This document shows, piece by piece, positions 7,918 through 16,433 of a stretch of DNA of 64,000 bases. The stretch is from Lachnospiraceae bacterium UBA7093 (GTDB lineage: Bacteria > Bacillota > Clostridia > Lachnospirales > Lachnospiraceae): assembly GCA_002492465.1 (NCBI GenBank), contig DKYT01000004.1, forward strand, positions 1 to 64,000, in the 5' to 3' direction. Position 1 is the stretch's first letter. Each line of letters starts with the position of its first letter. Below the pieces are notes generated by a model. The model was not told the DNA's origin. It saw nothing but the letters and a program-made list of their open reading frames with translations, and ran no database searches. The translations under genes and the position numbers were made by a program.

Positions 7918-8445
7918 ATGAATTTTATTATTGTAGGCAAAAATATCGAGGTTACACCGGGATTACGCAGTGCAGTGGAAGATAAAATAGGAAAGCTGGA
8001 GAAATATTTTACTCCCGAAACTGAAATTCATGTGACATTGAGCGTTGAAAAGGACAGACAGAAAATCGAAGTTACCATTCCGGTGAAGGGAAGTATCATC
8101 CGTTCTGAACAGGTGAGCAACGATATGTATGTTTCCATCGATCTGGTGGAGGAGATTATTGAAAGACAGCTCAAGAAATACAAGCATAAGCTGGTGGACC
8201 ACAAGCAGTCTTCCAATTACTTCAAAAAGGAATTCATTGAAAAGGAATATATGGATGAGGAGGAGATTCAGATCATCCGTACCAAGAAGTTCGATATCAA
8301 ACCCATGTATCCTGAAGACGCATGTATTCAAATGGAATTGCTGGGACATAATTTCTATGTATTTTGTAATGCAGAGACAGATCAGGTAAATGTAGTTTAT
8401 AAGCGTAAAGGAAATACCTACGGGTTAATCGAACCGGAATACTAA
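7918..8445 (+). CDS. hpf: Ribosome hibernation promoting factor, long form
   Basis: A 175-residue protein. An N-terminal S30AE/YfiA domain (about 1-95: GKNIEVTPGLRSAVEDKIGKL) binds the 30S decoding region. A linker leads to the C-terminal dimerisation domain (about 115-175: IIRTKKFDIKPMYPEDACIQ), which joins two ribosomes into inactive 100S particles in stationary phase. The two-domain layout is the Firmicutes long HPF. Three ATGs (7909, 7912, 7918) cluster; 7918 is preferred because AGGAAAGG (7901-7908) is then 9 bases away and the start matches the family. It has its own promoter and a strong terminator, so it is monocistronic. Confidence 0.95.
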   Translation: MNFIIVGKNIEVTPGLRSAVEDKIGKLEKYFTPETEIHVTLSVEKDRQKIEVTIPVKGSIIRSEQVSNDMYVSIDLVEEIIERQLKKYKHKLVDHKQSSNYFKKEFIEKEYMDEEEIQIIRTKKFDIKPMYPEDACIQMELLGHNFYVFCNAETDQVNVVYKRKGNTYGLIEPEY

Positions 8446-8472
8446 AACATAATCGATGCGAAAATAGGAATA

Positions 8473-8508
8473 ACAAAAAGATGTGTAGCAGGCTGCACAT
8501 CTTTTTGT
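8473..8508 (+). terminator. Intrinsic terminator after hpf
   Basis: ACAAAAAGATGTG (8473-8485) and CACATCTTTTTGT (8496-8508) pair over 13 bases, with a few further pairs inside. The stem is T-rich on the 3' side and A-rich on the 5' side, so it may work both ways. A second small GC stem, GCCGGC/GCCGGC at 8516-8538, follows. Confidence 0.85.
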
Positions 8509-8579
8509 CCAATAAGCCGGCTCGCAAAGCGTGCCGGCATTTGGTTATAATGGAACAAGTTGGAAGGAAAACATACCTT

Positions 8580-10475
8580 ATGTTCATAATACAGATCATT
8601 GCATTTTTGATTTTATTGCTTTGGATTGACTGGAAATTTAAAATACAGTTGACAGAAGCCTTTCCGGTAGGCTGCGCTCTGCTGATATTAATGCTTTATG
8701 TGCTCTCCTTTTTCCGTATCCTGTCCTTTTCGGATTGGATTGGGGTGACAGGCATGGCTGTCGCAGCAGTCTACGGGCTGCGGTTAGAAAAAGAAAAGCG
8801 TGCCTCGCTCCTTGGATTTATCAAAAAGGAGCTTTTAACTCCCGGCGCTTTAACTGCGCTTGCTATGGTTCTCCTTGTAACCTTTTGTGTCAGGGAGAAG
8901 GCAGTTAGCTGGTGGGATGATTATAATTTTTGGGCAACGGATGTGAAAGCTCTTTTTTACCTGGATGGGTTTGCGCACAAATATGCCAACGTGGCGGCGG
9001 AATTTGGCGATTATCCACCGGGAACACAGATGATCAAATGGTGGTTTCTGCATTTTTCACCCAAGGAGTTTCAGGAAGGCTTGATGTTCGCCGGATACTA
9101 TTTTATGAACCTTGCATTTCTATTTCCGCTGCTGAAGATTCTGAAAAAAAGAAACATTTTTATGATGACGGCAGCAGGGGCAGTACTTTGGCTGTTCCCG
9201 GCAGTTGCGGAGGTATTCTGGTGCGACGGCTGCTGTGCGGATCTGACCATGGCGGTGGTGTACGGTGCATTCCTGACGGCAGTAATAGACAGGCAGGAGC
9301 ATCGGCGTTTCTTTTATTACGGACGTCAGGCACTGTTCTTGATGGTGTTGGTTTTGTGTAAAAATACAGGATTTATCTGGGCTGCATTTGGCTTGCTGTT
9401 TGATTATGGGTATCATTATTTTGTGTACAGGCGTCAGCATACAGACAAAAAGGAGATAAAAGCGGACAGGCATGCACTGTTTGCGGTTACCCTTTTACCG
9501 GTTCTGACGGAGCTGTCCTGGCTGGGCTTTTGCCTTTTCAACCGAAGGGTGGCAAAGCTAACGGGAACGGCGATTCAGATGGCAACAGGTGGCATGCATA
9601 TACCCGAATATCAGGAGGAAATGGTAAGGGCGTTTTTGGAAGCGTTTGTGAAATGGCCTCTTCACAGGTGGAAGACCATAGGGATTGATTTGAGCCCTTT
9701 AAGCCTGTACCTGCTTTTGCTTTTGTTTGTTTTTCTGATGTGCCGTTTTCATGTGCTGGAGCGAGAAAAAGCATGTTATATGGGAGGATTTCTTGCTGTA
9801 TCGGGAATTTTGTTTTATGCTGTTAATCTGCTCAGTCATTTGACGATCTTTGCAGTAGAAACACAGTATCTGGAACCCTTTGGAATGGTTTCGTCCATTG
9901 AGCGGTATGGCGCGCCTTTTGCCATAGGCGGTTTGTATCTGATTGCTTTTCTGATTCTGAACGGGCGAAGACCTGGGGTGGGGGCGGCGCTTTGCATGGT
10001 ATTTGTCCTCTTGACCACAGATTATGCCAGCGCTTATCGTGCATTGATTGGATACAGGAGCCAAACAGAAGAGATTCTGGCGGAGCGTGAAGAAATTGTA
10101 GACGAGAAGGCGGAAGGGTTTCTGGAACAGATCCATACAGAGAAAACGGGAAATGTGGGAAGAGTGCTGTATTTAAGAGATCTATCGGATGTAAGTTGGG
10201 TGAGAAATACCTATGTGGCGTTTGAGGCGGCTCCGGTTTCCGTAATGTATGGGAATATAAATGCGTCTGGCTCCGGAAGCGAGGATATTGCTAACGCCAT
10301 CCGGGACTCCCATGCAGGCTTTCTGTATGTGGATAAACTAAATGGAAATGGGGAAACCTTATTTGAACCCTTCTTAGAGGAGGGAGAATTTGAATACGGC
10401 TGTTTGTATCAAGTGAAGGAAGAGGCGGGAAAAATGCGCCTTTTGAAATATGAGAAAGGTTCCAAAGGTCTATGA
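8580..10475 (+). CDS. Polytopic membrane protein, probable GT-C glycosyltransferase
   Basis: About 631 residues with 11-13 predicted membrane helices and a soluble C-terminal domain of about 130 residues. The first large outside loop carries WWDDYNFWATDVKAL followed by YPPGTQ. Acidic residues at this place and a PP motif are typical of lipid-sugar-using GT-C enzymes, but overall similarity to a named family is not something I can claim. The next gene, a GT2-GtrA fusion, overlaps its stop by four bases, which supports a joint role in adding sugars to an extracellular polymer. ATG 8580 with GGAAGG 12 bases upstream is chosen; ATG 8550 is an alternative that overlaps a TATAAT-like sequence. The frame is open back to 8481, into the hpf terminator. 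Confidence 0.75.
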   Translation: MFIIQIIAFLILLLWIDWKFKIQLTEAFPVGCALLILMLYVLSFFRILSFSDWIGVTGMAVAAVYGLRLEKEKRASLLGFIKKELLTPGALTALAMVLLVTFCVREKAVSWWDDYNFWATDVKALFYLDGFAHKYANVAAEFGDYPPGTQMIKWWFLHFSPKEFQEGLMFAGYYFMNLAFLFPLLKILKKRNIFMMTAAGAVLWLFPAVAEVFWCDGCCADLTMAVVYGAFLTAVIDRQEHRRFFYYGRQALFLMVLVLCKNTGFIWAAFGLLFDYGYHYFVYRRQHTDKKEIKADRHALFAVTLLPVLTELSWLGFCLFNRRVAKLTGTAIQMATGGMHIPEYQEEMVRAFLEAFVKWPLHRWKTIGIDLSPLSLYLLLLLFVFLMCRFHVLEREKACYMGGFLAVSGILFYAVNLLSHLTIFAVETQYLEPFGMVSSIERYGAPFAIGGLYLIAFLILNGRRPGVGAALCMVFVLLTTDYASAYRALIGYRSQTEEILAEREEIVDEKAEGFLEQIHTEKTGNVGRVLYLRDLSDVSWVRNTYVAFEAAPVSVMYGNINASGSGSEDIANAIRDSHAGFLYVDKLNGNGETLFEPFLEEGEFEYGCLYQVKEEAGKMRLLKYEKGSKGL

Positions 10476-11548
10476 ATATGGAAATGAAATGGAGGGTGCC
10501 GATTATAATCCCGTCTTACGAGCCGGATGAAAAGCTCCCTGGTCTGCTTCAAAAATTGAAAGAAAGAGGGTTTCGGAATATTGTACTGGTGGATGACGGA
10601 AGCGGTGAGAAATATGCCCATTTTTTTGAGGAAGCAGAGGAAAAATACGGGTGCAGGGTTCTTCACCATGCGGTAAATCAGGGAAAGGGACGTGCGTTAA
10701 AAACTGCCTTTCACTATTGCCTTTGGGAGTTTAAGGAAATGCCGGGCGTCATCACGGCAGATTCTGACGGTCAGCATTCTCCGGACTGTATCCTTGCCTG
10801 TGCAGAAGCGCTGCTGGCAAATCCCAATGCGCTGATTTTAGGATGTCGGTGCTTTGAGGGCGAGGAAGTGCCGGCACGTTCGGAGTTTGGAAACAAGTGC
10901 ACTAGACTGGTTATGAAATACCTTACCGGCATCACGGTAAGCGACACACAGACAGGACTGCGGGGAATTCCCCGTGCATTTATGGAACAGCTCCTTGCAG
11001 TGAAGGGGGAGCGGTTTGAATTTGAGACGAATATGCTGCTGGAAACCAAAAGCAGAAAAATTGCAATTGTGGAGGTACCTATCCGCACAATCTATATAGA
11101 AGAAAACAAGACAAGCCATTTTAATCCGATTAAAGATTCCATGAGGATTTATATGATTTTTGGTAAGTTTCTTTTTTCATCTTTGTCCTCCAGCGTAGTG
11201 GATCTTGCGCTGTTTTCCCTGTTCTGTTTTTTATTGAAGGATAGAAGCTGGGGAGCGGTTACTTACATTACGGTGGCTACCATATTGGCGAGGATCCTTT
11301 CGGCGCTTTACAATTATTCTCTCAATTTGAAGGTAGTATTCCAAAGCAACGGCGCTGTCAGTACATCGTTGCCCCGGTATGCCCTGCTTGCCGTTGTGCA
11401 AATGGCATTGAGTGCGCTTTTGGTAAGCAAGCTGTATCCTCTTTTTGGGGGAGCGGAGGTCCTGGTTAAAATACCGGTAGACGTCTTGTTATTTTTCCTG
11501 AGTTTTATTATTCAGCGTGAATTTGTGTACGCAGAGAGGAAGTCTTAA
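10472..11548 (+). CDS. GT2 glycosyltransferase fused to a GtrA domain
   Basis: A 358-residue protein. Residues about 8-230 form a GT-A fold of the dolichol-phosphate-mannose synthase kind: PIIIPSYEPD, VLVDDGSG, NQGKGRALKTAF, and the metal-binding DSDGQH. Residues about 235-355 carry four membrane helices with a GtrA pattern (FLFSSLSSSVVDLALF, NYSLNLKVVF, REFVYAERKS). Such enzymes load a sugar onto polyprenyl phosphate, and the GtrA part is thought to help move it across the membrane. ATGA overlap with the upstream GT-C-like gene indicates translational coupling. The three functions parallel the GtrA/GtrB/GtrC and CsbB-YfhO systems. Confidence 0.92.
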   Translation: MNMEMKWRVPIIIPSYEPDEKLPGLLQKLKERGFRNIVLVDDGSGEKYAHFFEEAEEKYGCRVLHHAVNQGKGRALKTAFHYCLWEFKEMPGVITADSDGQHSPDCILACAEALLANPNALILGCRCFEGEEVPARSEFGNKCTRLVMKYLTGITVSDTQTGLRGIPRAFMEQLLAVKGERFEFETNMLLETKSRKIAIVEVPIRTIYIEENKTSHFNPIKDSMRIYMIFGKFLFSSLSSSVVDLALFSLFCFLLKDRSWGAVTYITVATILARILSALYNYSLNLKVVFQSNGAVSTSLPRYALLAVVQMALSALLVSKLYPLFGGAEVLVKIPVDVLLFFLSFIIQREFVYAERKS

Positions 11549-11558
11549 GAGGGGGAAA

Positions 11559-11787
11559 GCTTGTTTCAGAAGCCCCGCTCCATTAGGGCAGATGGCGGAT
11601 AGCAAAAAAGAATTTACGGTCGCTCCATTGCGCCGGACATTTCGATGAGCCTCTGAAAGCGAAAATCACGTCAGCAATGGCTTCCGTGATTTTAGAGTCT
11701 CATCTCCATGGCGCAAAAGTCGTTCCCGCAAGCTTCTTTTCTGCCATCCGCCATCTGCCCTAATGGAGCGGGGCTTCTGAAACAAGC
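11559..11787. repeat. Long intergenic palindrome, 229 bp
   Basis: The outer 42 bases (11559-11600) are a perfect inverted copy of 11746-11787. Inside, pairing continues in blocks (TTGCGCC, GATGAG, CTCT) to an inner stem AAAATCACG/CGTGATTTT near 11673-11693. It fills most of the gap between the GT2-GtrA gene and the AraC gene. There is no ORF of note inside and no clear target duplication. It could be a MITE-like remnant, a structured RNA or a terminator-type element. The remaining 110 bases up to 11898 show nothing else I can name. Confidence 0.9.
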
Positions 11788-11897
11788 GTGGCAGGCGGAG
11801 GATATGATTAATTTGTGACTTCAAAAGTGAAAATTTGTCTGGATTGGTCAAGATAAGCTTTTGCTGAAGGGGGTATGATGGAGAAGGATGTGGTTGG

Positions 11898-12797
11898 ATG
11901 AGGGAAGTAGAAGTAGTTCAGATGATGCAGGATTATATACGCGTGCACTATCAGGACGATGGGTTTAACGCCGATCAGGTTTGTTCGGCGGCTGGGTATT
12001 CCAGGAGGCAGGTTGACAGGTTGTTTAAGAAGTATTTTGGGAAAACCCTGCAGGCGTATGTTAACGCGGTTTGTCTGACGGAAGGCGCGAAAGAGCTGTT
12101 AAACACCCAAAAACCTATTTTGGAAATTGCTTTGAACAGTCATTTTGAAACCCATGAGGGATTTTCACGTTCTTTTTATAAAAGATTTCACATGATGCCC
12201 TCTGTGTATCGTGATAAAAAGGTGGCAATTCCCTGGTTCATACAGTATCCGATCAGTCATTATTATGAGATGTTGAAGCACAAGGAGGAATCATGGATGA
12301 GAAGCGATTTAAAATTCTGTATGGTAACGGCAAAGGAACGTCAAAAAAGAAAGTTGATTTATCTTCCCTCCCATCATGCGAAGGACTACTTTTCCTATTG
12401 CGAGGAAGCAGGCTGTGAATGGGAAGGACTATTAAACAGCATTGCAGAAAAGTATGAGCCTGCCGCTTTGATTGAACTTCCGGATAAGCTGGTGGAAGCC
12501 GGATTTTCAAAGATAGCGGCAGGGGTTGAAGTGCCGCTGGATTATGATAAAGAGCTTCCGGAGGGGTATAAAATTGTGGAGCTTCCGGAATGTATTATGC
12601 TCTATTTTCAAAGCGAGCCATATGAAAGAGAAGAAGACTTCGGGAAGGCAATTGAAAGCGTTTATACAGCGGTGGGAAAATATAATCCCTCCCTATATGG
12701 GTATCGGTTTGCGTATGATATGGCGCCAAGCTTTAACTTTGGGGCAGAGACAAGCACAGGAGCAAGGTTAGCTGTTCCGGCGCTGCTTGCGGAATGA
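11898..12797 (+). CDS. AraC-family regulator with GyrI-like effector domain
   Basis: A 299-residue protein. The N-terminal AraC DNA-binding domain (about 1-105) has two helix-turn-helix units, the first around FNADQVCSAAGYSRRQVDRLF and the second around ILEIALNSHFETHEGFSRSF. The C-terminal part (about 140-295) looks like a GyrI/AraC effector-binding (SOUL/BmrR-like) fold that binds small hydrophobic ligands. This domain order is that of Rob-like regulators. The gene is bounded by the palindrome upstream and a convergent terminator downstream, so its targets are probably elsewhere. Confidence 0.88.
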   Translation: MREVEVVQMMQDYIRVHYQDDGFNADQVCSAAGYSRRQVDRLFKKYFGKTLQAYVNAVCLTEGAKELLNTQKPILEIALNSHFETHEGFSRSFYKRFHMMPSVYRDKKVAIPWFIQYPISHYYEMLKHKEESWMRSDLKFCMVTAKERQKRKLIYLPSHHAKDYFSYCEEAGCEWEGLLNSIAEKYEPAALIELPDKLVEAGFSKIAAGVEVPLDYDKELPEGYKIVELPECIMLYFQSEPYEREEDFGKAIESVYTAVGKYNPSLYGYRFAYDMAPSFNFGAETSTGARLAVPALLAE

Positions 12798-12830
12798 TTT
12801 GCCATAAAACTTTTGTTTATGAGGCTGGCA

Positions 12831-12873
12831 AGACGATGCAAATTCTTTTTCTTTGCATCGCCCGTCTTTTCAG
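12831..12873. terminator. Terminator between convergent genes
   Basis: GATGCAAA (12835-12842) pairs with TTTGCATC (12852-12859), and outer AGAC pairs with GTCT, followed by TTTT on the + strand. It lies between the AraC gene and the oppositely oriented M23 gene. Confidence 0.7.
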
Positions 12874-12874
12874 T

Positions 12875-13948
12875 TTACGCGTCGGGAGTCGGCATCGCTC
12901 CCCTTTTTTGATATGCTTCTACTGCGGGATCCCTCATCTGGAAATGCCGGAACCATTCCTTGGTTTCCTGGTTTTTCTCGGTAAGGGATCTGTTTTTGTA
13001 GAGAAACCGGCTTAAAGCGTAGCAGTCAATCCAGATTTCGTTATTGCCCTCTTTTTGAGACTCATCGAAGATCAGCTGCATTCCCCAGTGAAGATGTACC
13101 GTGTCGATATTGTTCGTATTTTCCTTGGTGCTGTAGCCGGTATGCCCCATATAGCCGATCACGTCTCCGGCAGTGACAATGCTTCCTTCTTTTAAGTCCA
13201 GGGCATAGGGGAAATTCTGGCGCAGGTGGGCGTAGTAGTAATAGCGTTTGCCGTCAAAGCTGCGGATGCCGATGCGCCAGCCGCCGTACTGGTTCCAGCC
13301 CAGCGCTTCCACATAGCCGGATTCCACGCTGATCACTGGTGTTCCAATCTGACCCATCATGTCATGTCCTAAGTGCTGTCTCTTATATCCGTAGCTTCGG
13401 GAGGAGCCGAAATCGTCATAATCACTGTATTCAAAGCCTTTCGCAATGGGGGAAAATGCTTTCAGCCCATATACCTTTTTCCAGACCTTCTGTCCCTGCT
13501 CATTTTCCTGTTCAATCTCATATTCGCCCACCATGCCTCCCAGGACGGCTTCATAAGCTTCGTAGTAGTAATCGTAATATTCCATGTCCTTTGTCAGTTC
13601 ACTGAGGGTAGTTTTGCCCTCGGAAAGTTCCCGGGCAAGTTTTTGGATAAGAGATACGCTCCCTTTTCCAAAGGAGCCGCCGCTTTTGGCGCCCGCGTAA
13701 GCGAGCAGTTCAATCCAGTTCAGGTGTACCGGAGCTTCATAGCTTTGCACATCCAGATCATAGGCGACACAAAGCGCCTCATAGGAAATATTAAAATCTA
13801 CCCATTTAATATAGTTCCCGTTGGTGCCGGAAGCTACTTCAATGGCTGTGTATTGCCTGGAGACAATATACTTTTCCAGGAGAAGACAGGATGATGCTAG
13901 TACAAGGCAGAGGAACAGAATAGACAGCTTATAACGAATTTTTTTCAT
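12875..13948 (-). CDS. Membrane-anchored M23 family metallopeptidase
   Basis: A 357-residue protein with one N-terminal membrane helix (about 7-27) and an extracellular remainder. The M23 (lytic endopeptidase) domain is about residues 190-310: HLGHDMMG gives the HxxxD zinc ligands and LHWGM the HxH-type third ligand, with GYMGHTGYS between them. The 160 residues before it are acidic, Tyr-rich and of unknown fold. It probably cuts peptide cross-bridges of peptidoglycan, and similar proteins act in sporulation or cell separation. It is divergent from the WYL regulator (173-base gap), which may control it. Confidence 0.9.
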   Translation of the reverse strand: MKKIRYKLSILFLCLVLASSCLLLEKYIVSRQYTAIEVASGTNGNYIKWVDFNISYEALCVAYDLDVQSYEAPVHLNWIELLAYAGAKSGGSFGKGSVSLIQKLARELSEGKTTLSELTKDMEYYDYYYEAYEAVLGGMVGEYEIEQENEQGQKVWKKVYGLKAFSPIAKGFEYSDYDDFGSSRSYGYKRQHLGHDMMGQIGTPVISVESGYVEALGWNQYGGWRIGIRSFDGKRYYYYAHLRQNFPYALDLKEGSIVTAGDVIGYMGHTGYSTKENTNNIDTVHLHWGMQLIFDESQKEGNNEIWIDCYALSRFLYKNRSLTEKNQETKEWFRHFQMRDPAVEAYQKRGAMPTPDA

Positions 13949-14121
13949 ACGACACCTATTGCAAAGCAGGTTATAAAAACATATGTGGCTGCAAATGGAA
14001 TTATGCTTTTGTCAGACGGAAATTCTCCGGATAGAAAACGTCTCAGGTTGCTTTTTTGATGGTTGTCTAATATACTTAACGATATTAAGCCTGGAGACGT
14101 TATGTAAAGGAGATTTTGTAA

Positions 14122-15042
14122 ATGAAGGTAGACAGAATACTGGAAACGATTATTTACCTGCTTCATCACGACAACGTTCCGGCCAGCTATCTGGCGGAAC
14201 GCTTTCAGGTGTCCGTCAGAACGATACAAAGAGATATGGTCAGCATTTCGGCGATTGGGATACCTGTTTATGCGGCAGGGGGAAAACATGGAGGGTATTC
14301 CATTCTGCCAACCTATAAAATGAAAAACAGCAACATCAGGGACGAGGAGCAGCAGATTATTATAAAGGCGCTGGAAAGCCTTGCAACTTCTTATACAAAC
14401 GATACGCTGAAAACGCTGATTGAAAAATACAATGCGATGGTAGAAAAAGAAGGAGGTCAAAAGGTATTTTGGGATTTTGGCGTAACAAGAGAAAACAATC
14501 AGGTGCAAGGGATGAACAGGCTGTTAGAACAGGCAGCTGCTGAAAGAAGACATATCACTTTTGATTATCGGAATGCGGAAGGAGGGAAGTCAAGCCCTTG
14601 CGTGGAACCTCTGGCAATACATTACAAATGGTATGCCTGGTATCTGTTTGCTTATTCGCCCCAAAAGAAACAGTACCGGACATTTAAGGTGGCGCGGATG
14701 GAGAATCTGCGTATGGAGGATACCATCTCCAGGGTGGAGCACGGAGATCTTGAAAAGCGGATGAAGGATTCTGAACAGGCTTATTATCAAACCTGCATTC
14801 CGATTGAAATTCAGTTTGACAATGAGGATGCGGGAATGATGGCGGAATATTTTCCGGATTGTCCGGTTGAAAGACTTACGGAAAGAGAAAGCCGTATCTT
14901 TTTGAAGGTTCCTCCAAAAGAACGATTGTGGAAGGCGCTGCTGCTTAGCTTTGGCAATCAGGTGAGGGTGATAGGACCGCAGGAGTATAAACAGGAGCTG
15001 ATTGAAACGGCAAAAAAATTTTTGTCGAATTACGACATATAG
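14122..15042 (+). CDS. YafY-type transcriptional regulator (HTH-11 plus WYL)
   Basis: A 306-residue regulator. The N-terminal winged helix (about 1-60: RILETIIYLLHHDNVPASYLAERFQVSVRTIQRDM) is followed by a WYL ligand-sensing domain (about 135-230), with KWYAWYLFAYSP as the WYL-type signature. A WCX-like C terminus ends the protein. WYL proteins respond to small molecules or nucleic acids. AAAGGAGA stands well before ATG 14122. The DinB gene starts 63 bases later on the same strand, a frequent pairing that suggests it is co-transcribed or regulated. A palindrome CTTAA-CGATA-TTAAG (about 14076-14090) in the divergent gap may be an operator. Confidence 0.92.
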   Translation: MKVDRILETIIYLLHHDNVPASYLAERFQVSVRTIQRDMVSISAIGIPVYAAGGKHGGYSILPTYKMKNSNIRDEEQQIIIKALESLATSYTNDTLKTLIEKYNAMVEKEGGQKVFWDFGVTRENNQVQGMNRLLEQAAAERRHITFDYRNAEGGKSSPCVEPLAIHYKWYAWYLFAYSPQKKQYRTFKVARMENLRMEDTISRVEHGDLEKRMKDSEQAYYQTCIPIEIQFDNEDAGMMAEYFPDCPVERLTERESRIFLKVPPKERLWKALLLSFGNQVRVIGPQEYKQELIETAKKFLSNYDI

Positions 15043-15105
15043 CTGTCGCCTGAAAATGGTATTATAAAGTTAAAATGCAGACCAAAAGGAAGGGAGATGT
15101 TTTTT

Positions 15106-15819
15106 ATGACGAAAGAAGAACTGTTTGCGCCGATCAGAGAGAAATACAGTGATTTACAGCGGGCATTAAAAGGAACAGACATAGAACGGATAAAAGAGCT
15201 TACATTAGAGGTTCACGCTATGGTGCATCCTGCTGAAATTTCAGGAAGAGCCGAAAAGACGATTGCAGATTATGTTTTGGACTATATGCTGTCAGGTAAT
15301 CAGAATGCAATCGTGCCCAGAGAAGACTGCAATGTGGACCTGCATTATGCGGGAACAGAAAGAGTTCCTTTGTGCTGGCAATTTTGGCATACATATCGCA
15401 TTGAGGATCTGGTAAGCAATATTCTGATGGGGAATCAGAACCAGATTTTTAACCGGGAATGGCAGGGCAGAATAGGCGCTTCTATTACAGATACAGGAAA
15501 TGCGCTGGAATTTGATGAAGCGGTTGCTTTTGGAAAAGGAATCAATATTGCTGCCCTTTACGATTACATGTTTGCCGTGGGGAAAAATACACGCCGCATA
15601 TTAGAAGATCTCACATTAGAACAGGTACAATCCATGGCGCCTGTAGAGTGGGTGATGAGAATATTGGAGGAAGGCGGCGTTACCACAGATTTCCGCTCTG
15701 TGTGGCTGCTGGTATATTGGGGGAGACTAACTGGGGGAGGTATGATCTTAACGCCAATAACCGACCATCATATGATGCATTTGCCACCCTGCTTAAATCA
15801 TTTACCGATTTTGGAGTGA
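15106..15819 (+). CDS. DinB superfamily protein
   Basis: A 237-residue helical protein with the DinB metal pattern: His in the EVHAMVHP helix, His in FWHTYRIEDL, and the C-terminal DHHMMHL. Family members are four-helix bundles holding a divalent metal; some are thiol transferases, but the activity here is unknown. ATG 15106 is chosen because AGGAAGGGAG (15087-15096) is then 9 bases away; ATG 15097 abuts the site. The stop codon TGA (15817-15819) forms the first three bases of the long palindrome downstream, so the extreme C terminus may have been altered by its arrival. Confidence 0.85.
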   Translation: MTKEELFAPIREKYSDLQRALKGTDIERIKELTLEVHAMVHPAEISGRAEKTIADYVLDYMLSGNQNAIVPREDCNVDLHYAGTERVPLCWQFWHTYRIEDLVSNILMGNQNQIFNREWQGRIGASITDTGNALEFDEAVAFGKGINIAALYDYMFAVGKNTRRILEDLTLEQVQSMAPVEWVMRILEEGGVTTDFRSVWLLVYWGRLTGGGMILTPITDHHMMHLPPCLNHLPILE

Positions 15820-16177
15820 ATTTCAGGGCAGCCCCCAGCCACGGCACAGGCTAAGGCACGGTATTGCCACGGGCAGAAGGCGGGACGCCCCTTGGCGCAT
15901 ATGGTTTCAGGACTTGCTCAAAATTGGATTTCACTAATGGAATGGGAAAGAAAAGTCTAAAACTGTGCGGGTCGGAGTCCGGCGGCATCCCTGCCGCTGA
16001 CTCCTGATTCCGCCATCCGTAGCGGAATCTCCCTGGGTATTCATCCATTCCATAAGTGAAATGACCAATTTTTCACGAAAGTCCTGAAACCATATGTGCC
16101 AAGGGGTGTCCCGCCTTCTGCCCGTGGCAATACCGTGCCTTAGCCTGTGCCGTGGCTGGGGACCGCCCTGAAATTCA
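15817..16177. repeat. Long intergenic palindrome, 361 bp
   Basis: Terminal 13 bases TGAATTTCAGGGC are perfectly inverted at 16165-16177. A 54-base perfect block (15833-15886 against 16108-16161) and an 18-base block CATATGGTTTCAGGACTT follow, with only isolated differences, so the arms are about 95-130 bases. The centre contains two further stems (GGAGTC...GACTCC and GATTCCGC...GCGGAATC). No coding potential is convincing. The layout resembles the 11559-11787 palindrome, but the sequence differs. Confidence 0.92.
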
Positions 16178-16188
16178 AATAATATTTC

Positions 16189-16217
16189 TTGACAAATAAT
16201 TAACAATATGATAATAT
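16189..16217 (+). promoter_or_regulatory. Promoter of the riboswitch-hflK-hflC unit
   Basis: TTGACA (16189-16194), 17-base spacer, TAATAT (16212-16217). The predicted start of transcription is near 16224, directly before the riboswitch. Confidence 0.85.
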
Positions 16218-16228
16218 CATCTCATCAC

Positions 16229-16348
16229 ATAAAAGAGAGTAGCTGATGCGCAAGGCACATGCACATACATTTGCCTTGAAGCGTATTCGAATCGTCAGGA
16301 CGATGGAAACATCCGGTTCGGATCAGGAAACTGTAGCAAGACTTTTAT
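16229..16348 (+). promoter_or_regulatory. yybP-ykoY family (manganese) riboswitch
   Basis: P1 is a perfect 7-bp stem, ATAAAAG (16229-16235) with CTTTTAT (16342-16348). The 5' conserved loop reads GAGAGTAGC and the 3' conserved loop AGCAAGAC. A P2-side stem CAAGGCA/TGCCTTG lies at 16251-16278. The other arm holds the invariant CGTCA (16293) followed by GATG-GAAA-CATC-CGG. Order, spacing and conserved bases match the Mn2+-sensing yybP-ykoY motif as I recall it from Lactococcus. P1's 3' strand is shared with the terminator at 16338-16382. Confidence 0.9.
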
Positions 16349-16382
16349 TACGGCGCGAATGCTGTGGTAAGGGTCTTTTTTC
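16338..16382 (+). terminator. Riboswitch-controlled terminator (expression platform)
   Basis: AAGACTTTTATTAC (16338-16351) can pair for 14 continuous positions, four of them G-U, with GTGGTAAGGGTCTT (16364-16377), followed by a T run. Its 5' strand contains the 3' strand of riboswitch P1, so the two structures exclude each other. Ligand-stabilised P1 should allow read-through, making this an ON switch. Confidence 0.85.
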
Positions 16383-16433
16383 ATTTGCACTGGAACCGGC
16401 ACAGCATCGCCAACAAAGAAACGGAGGAAGAGT

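Noticed and set aside
15648..15854. Frameshifted end of the DinB gene
   Set aside because: The main frame already contains the final His motif HHMMHL and a normal end; the alternative frame has no family match and runs into the palindrome.
11559..16177. Both palindromes as typical MITEs
   Set aside because: No target-site duplication is seen at either element, and they share no terminal sequence. Mobility is left open but not claimed.
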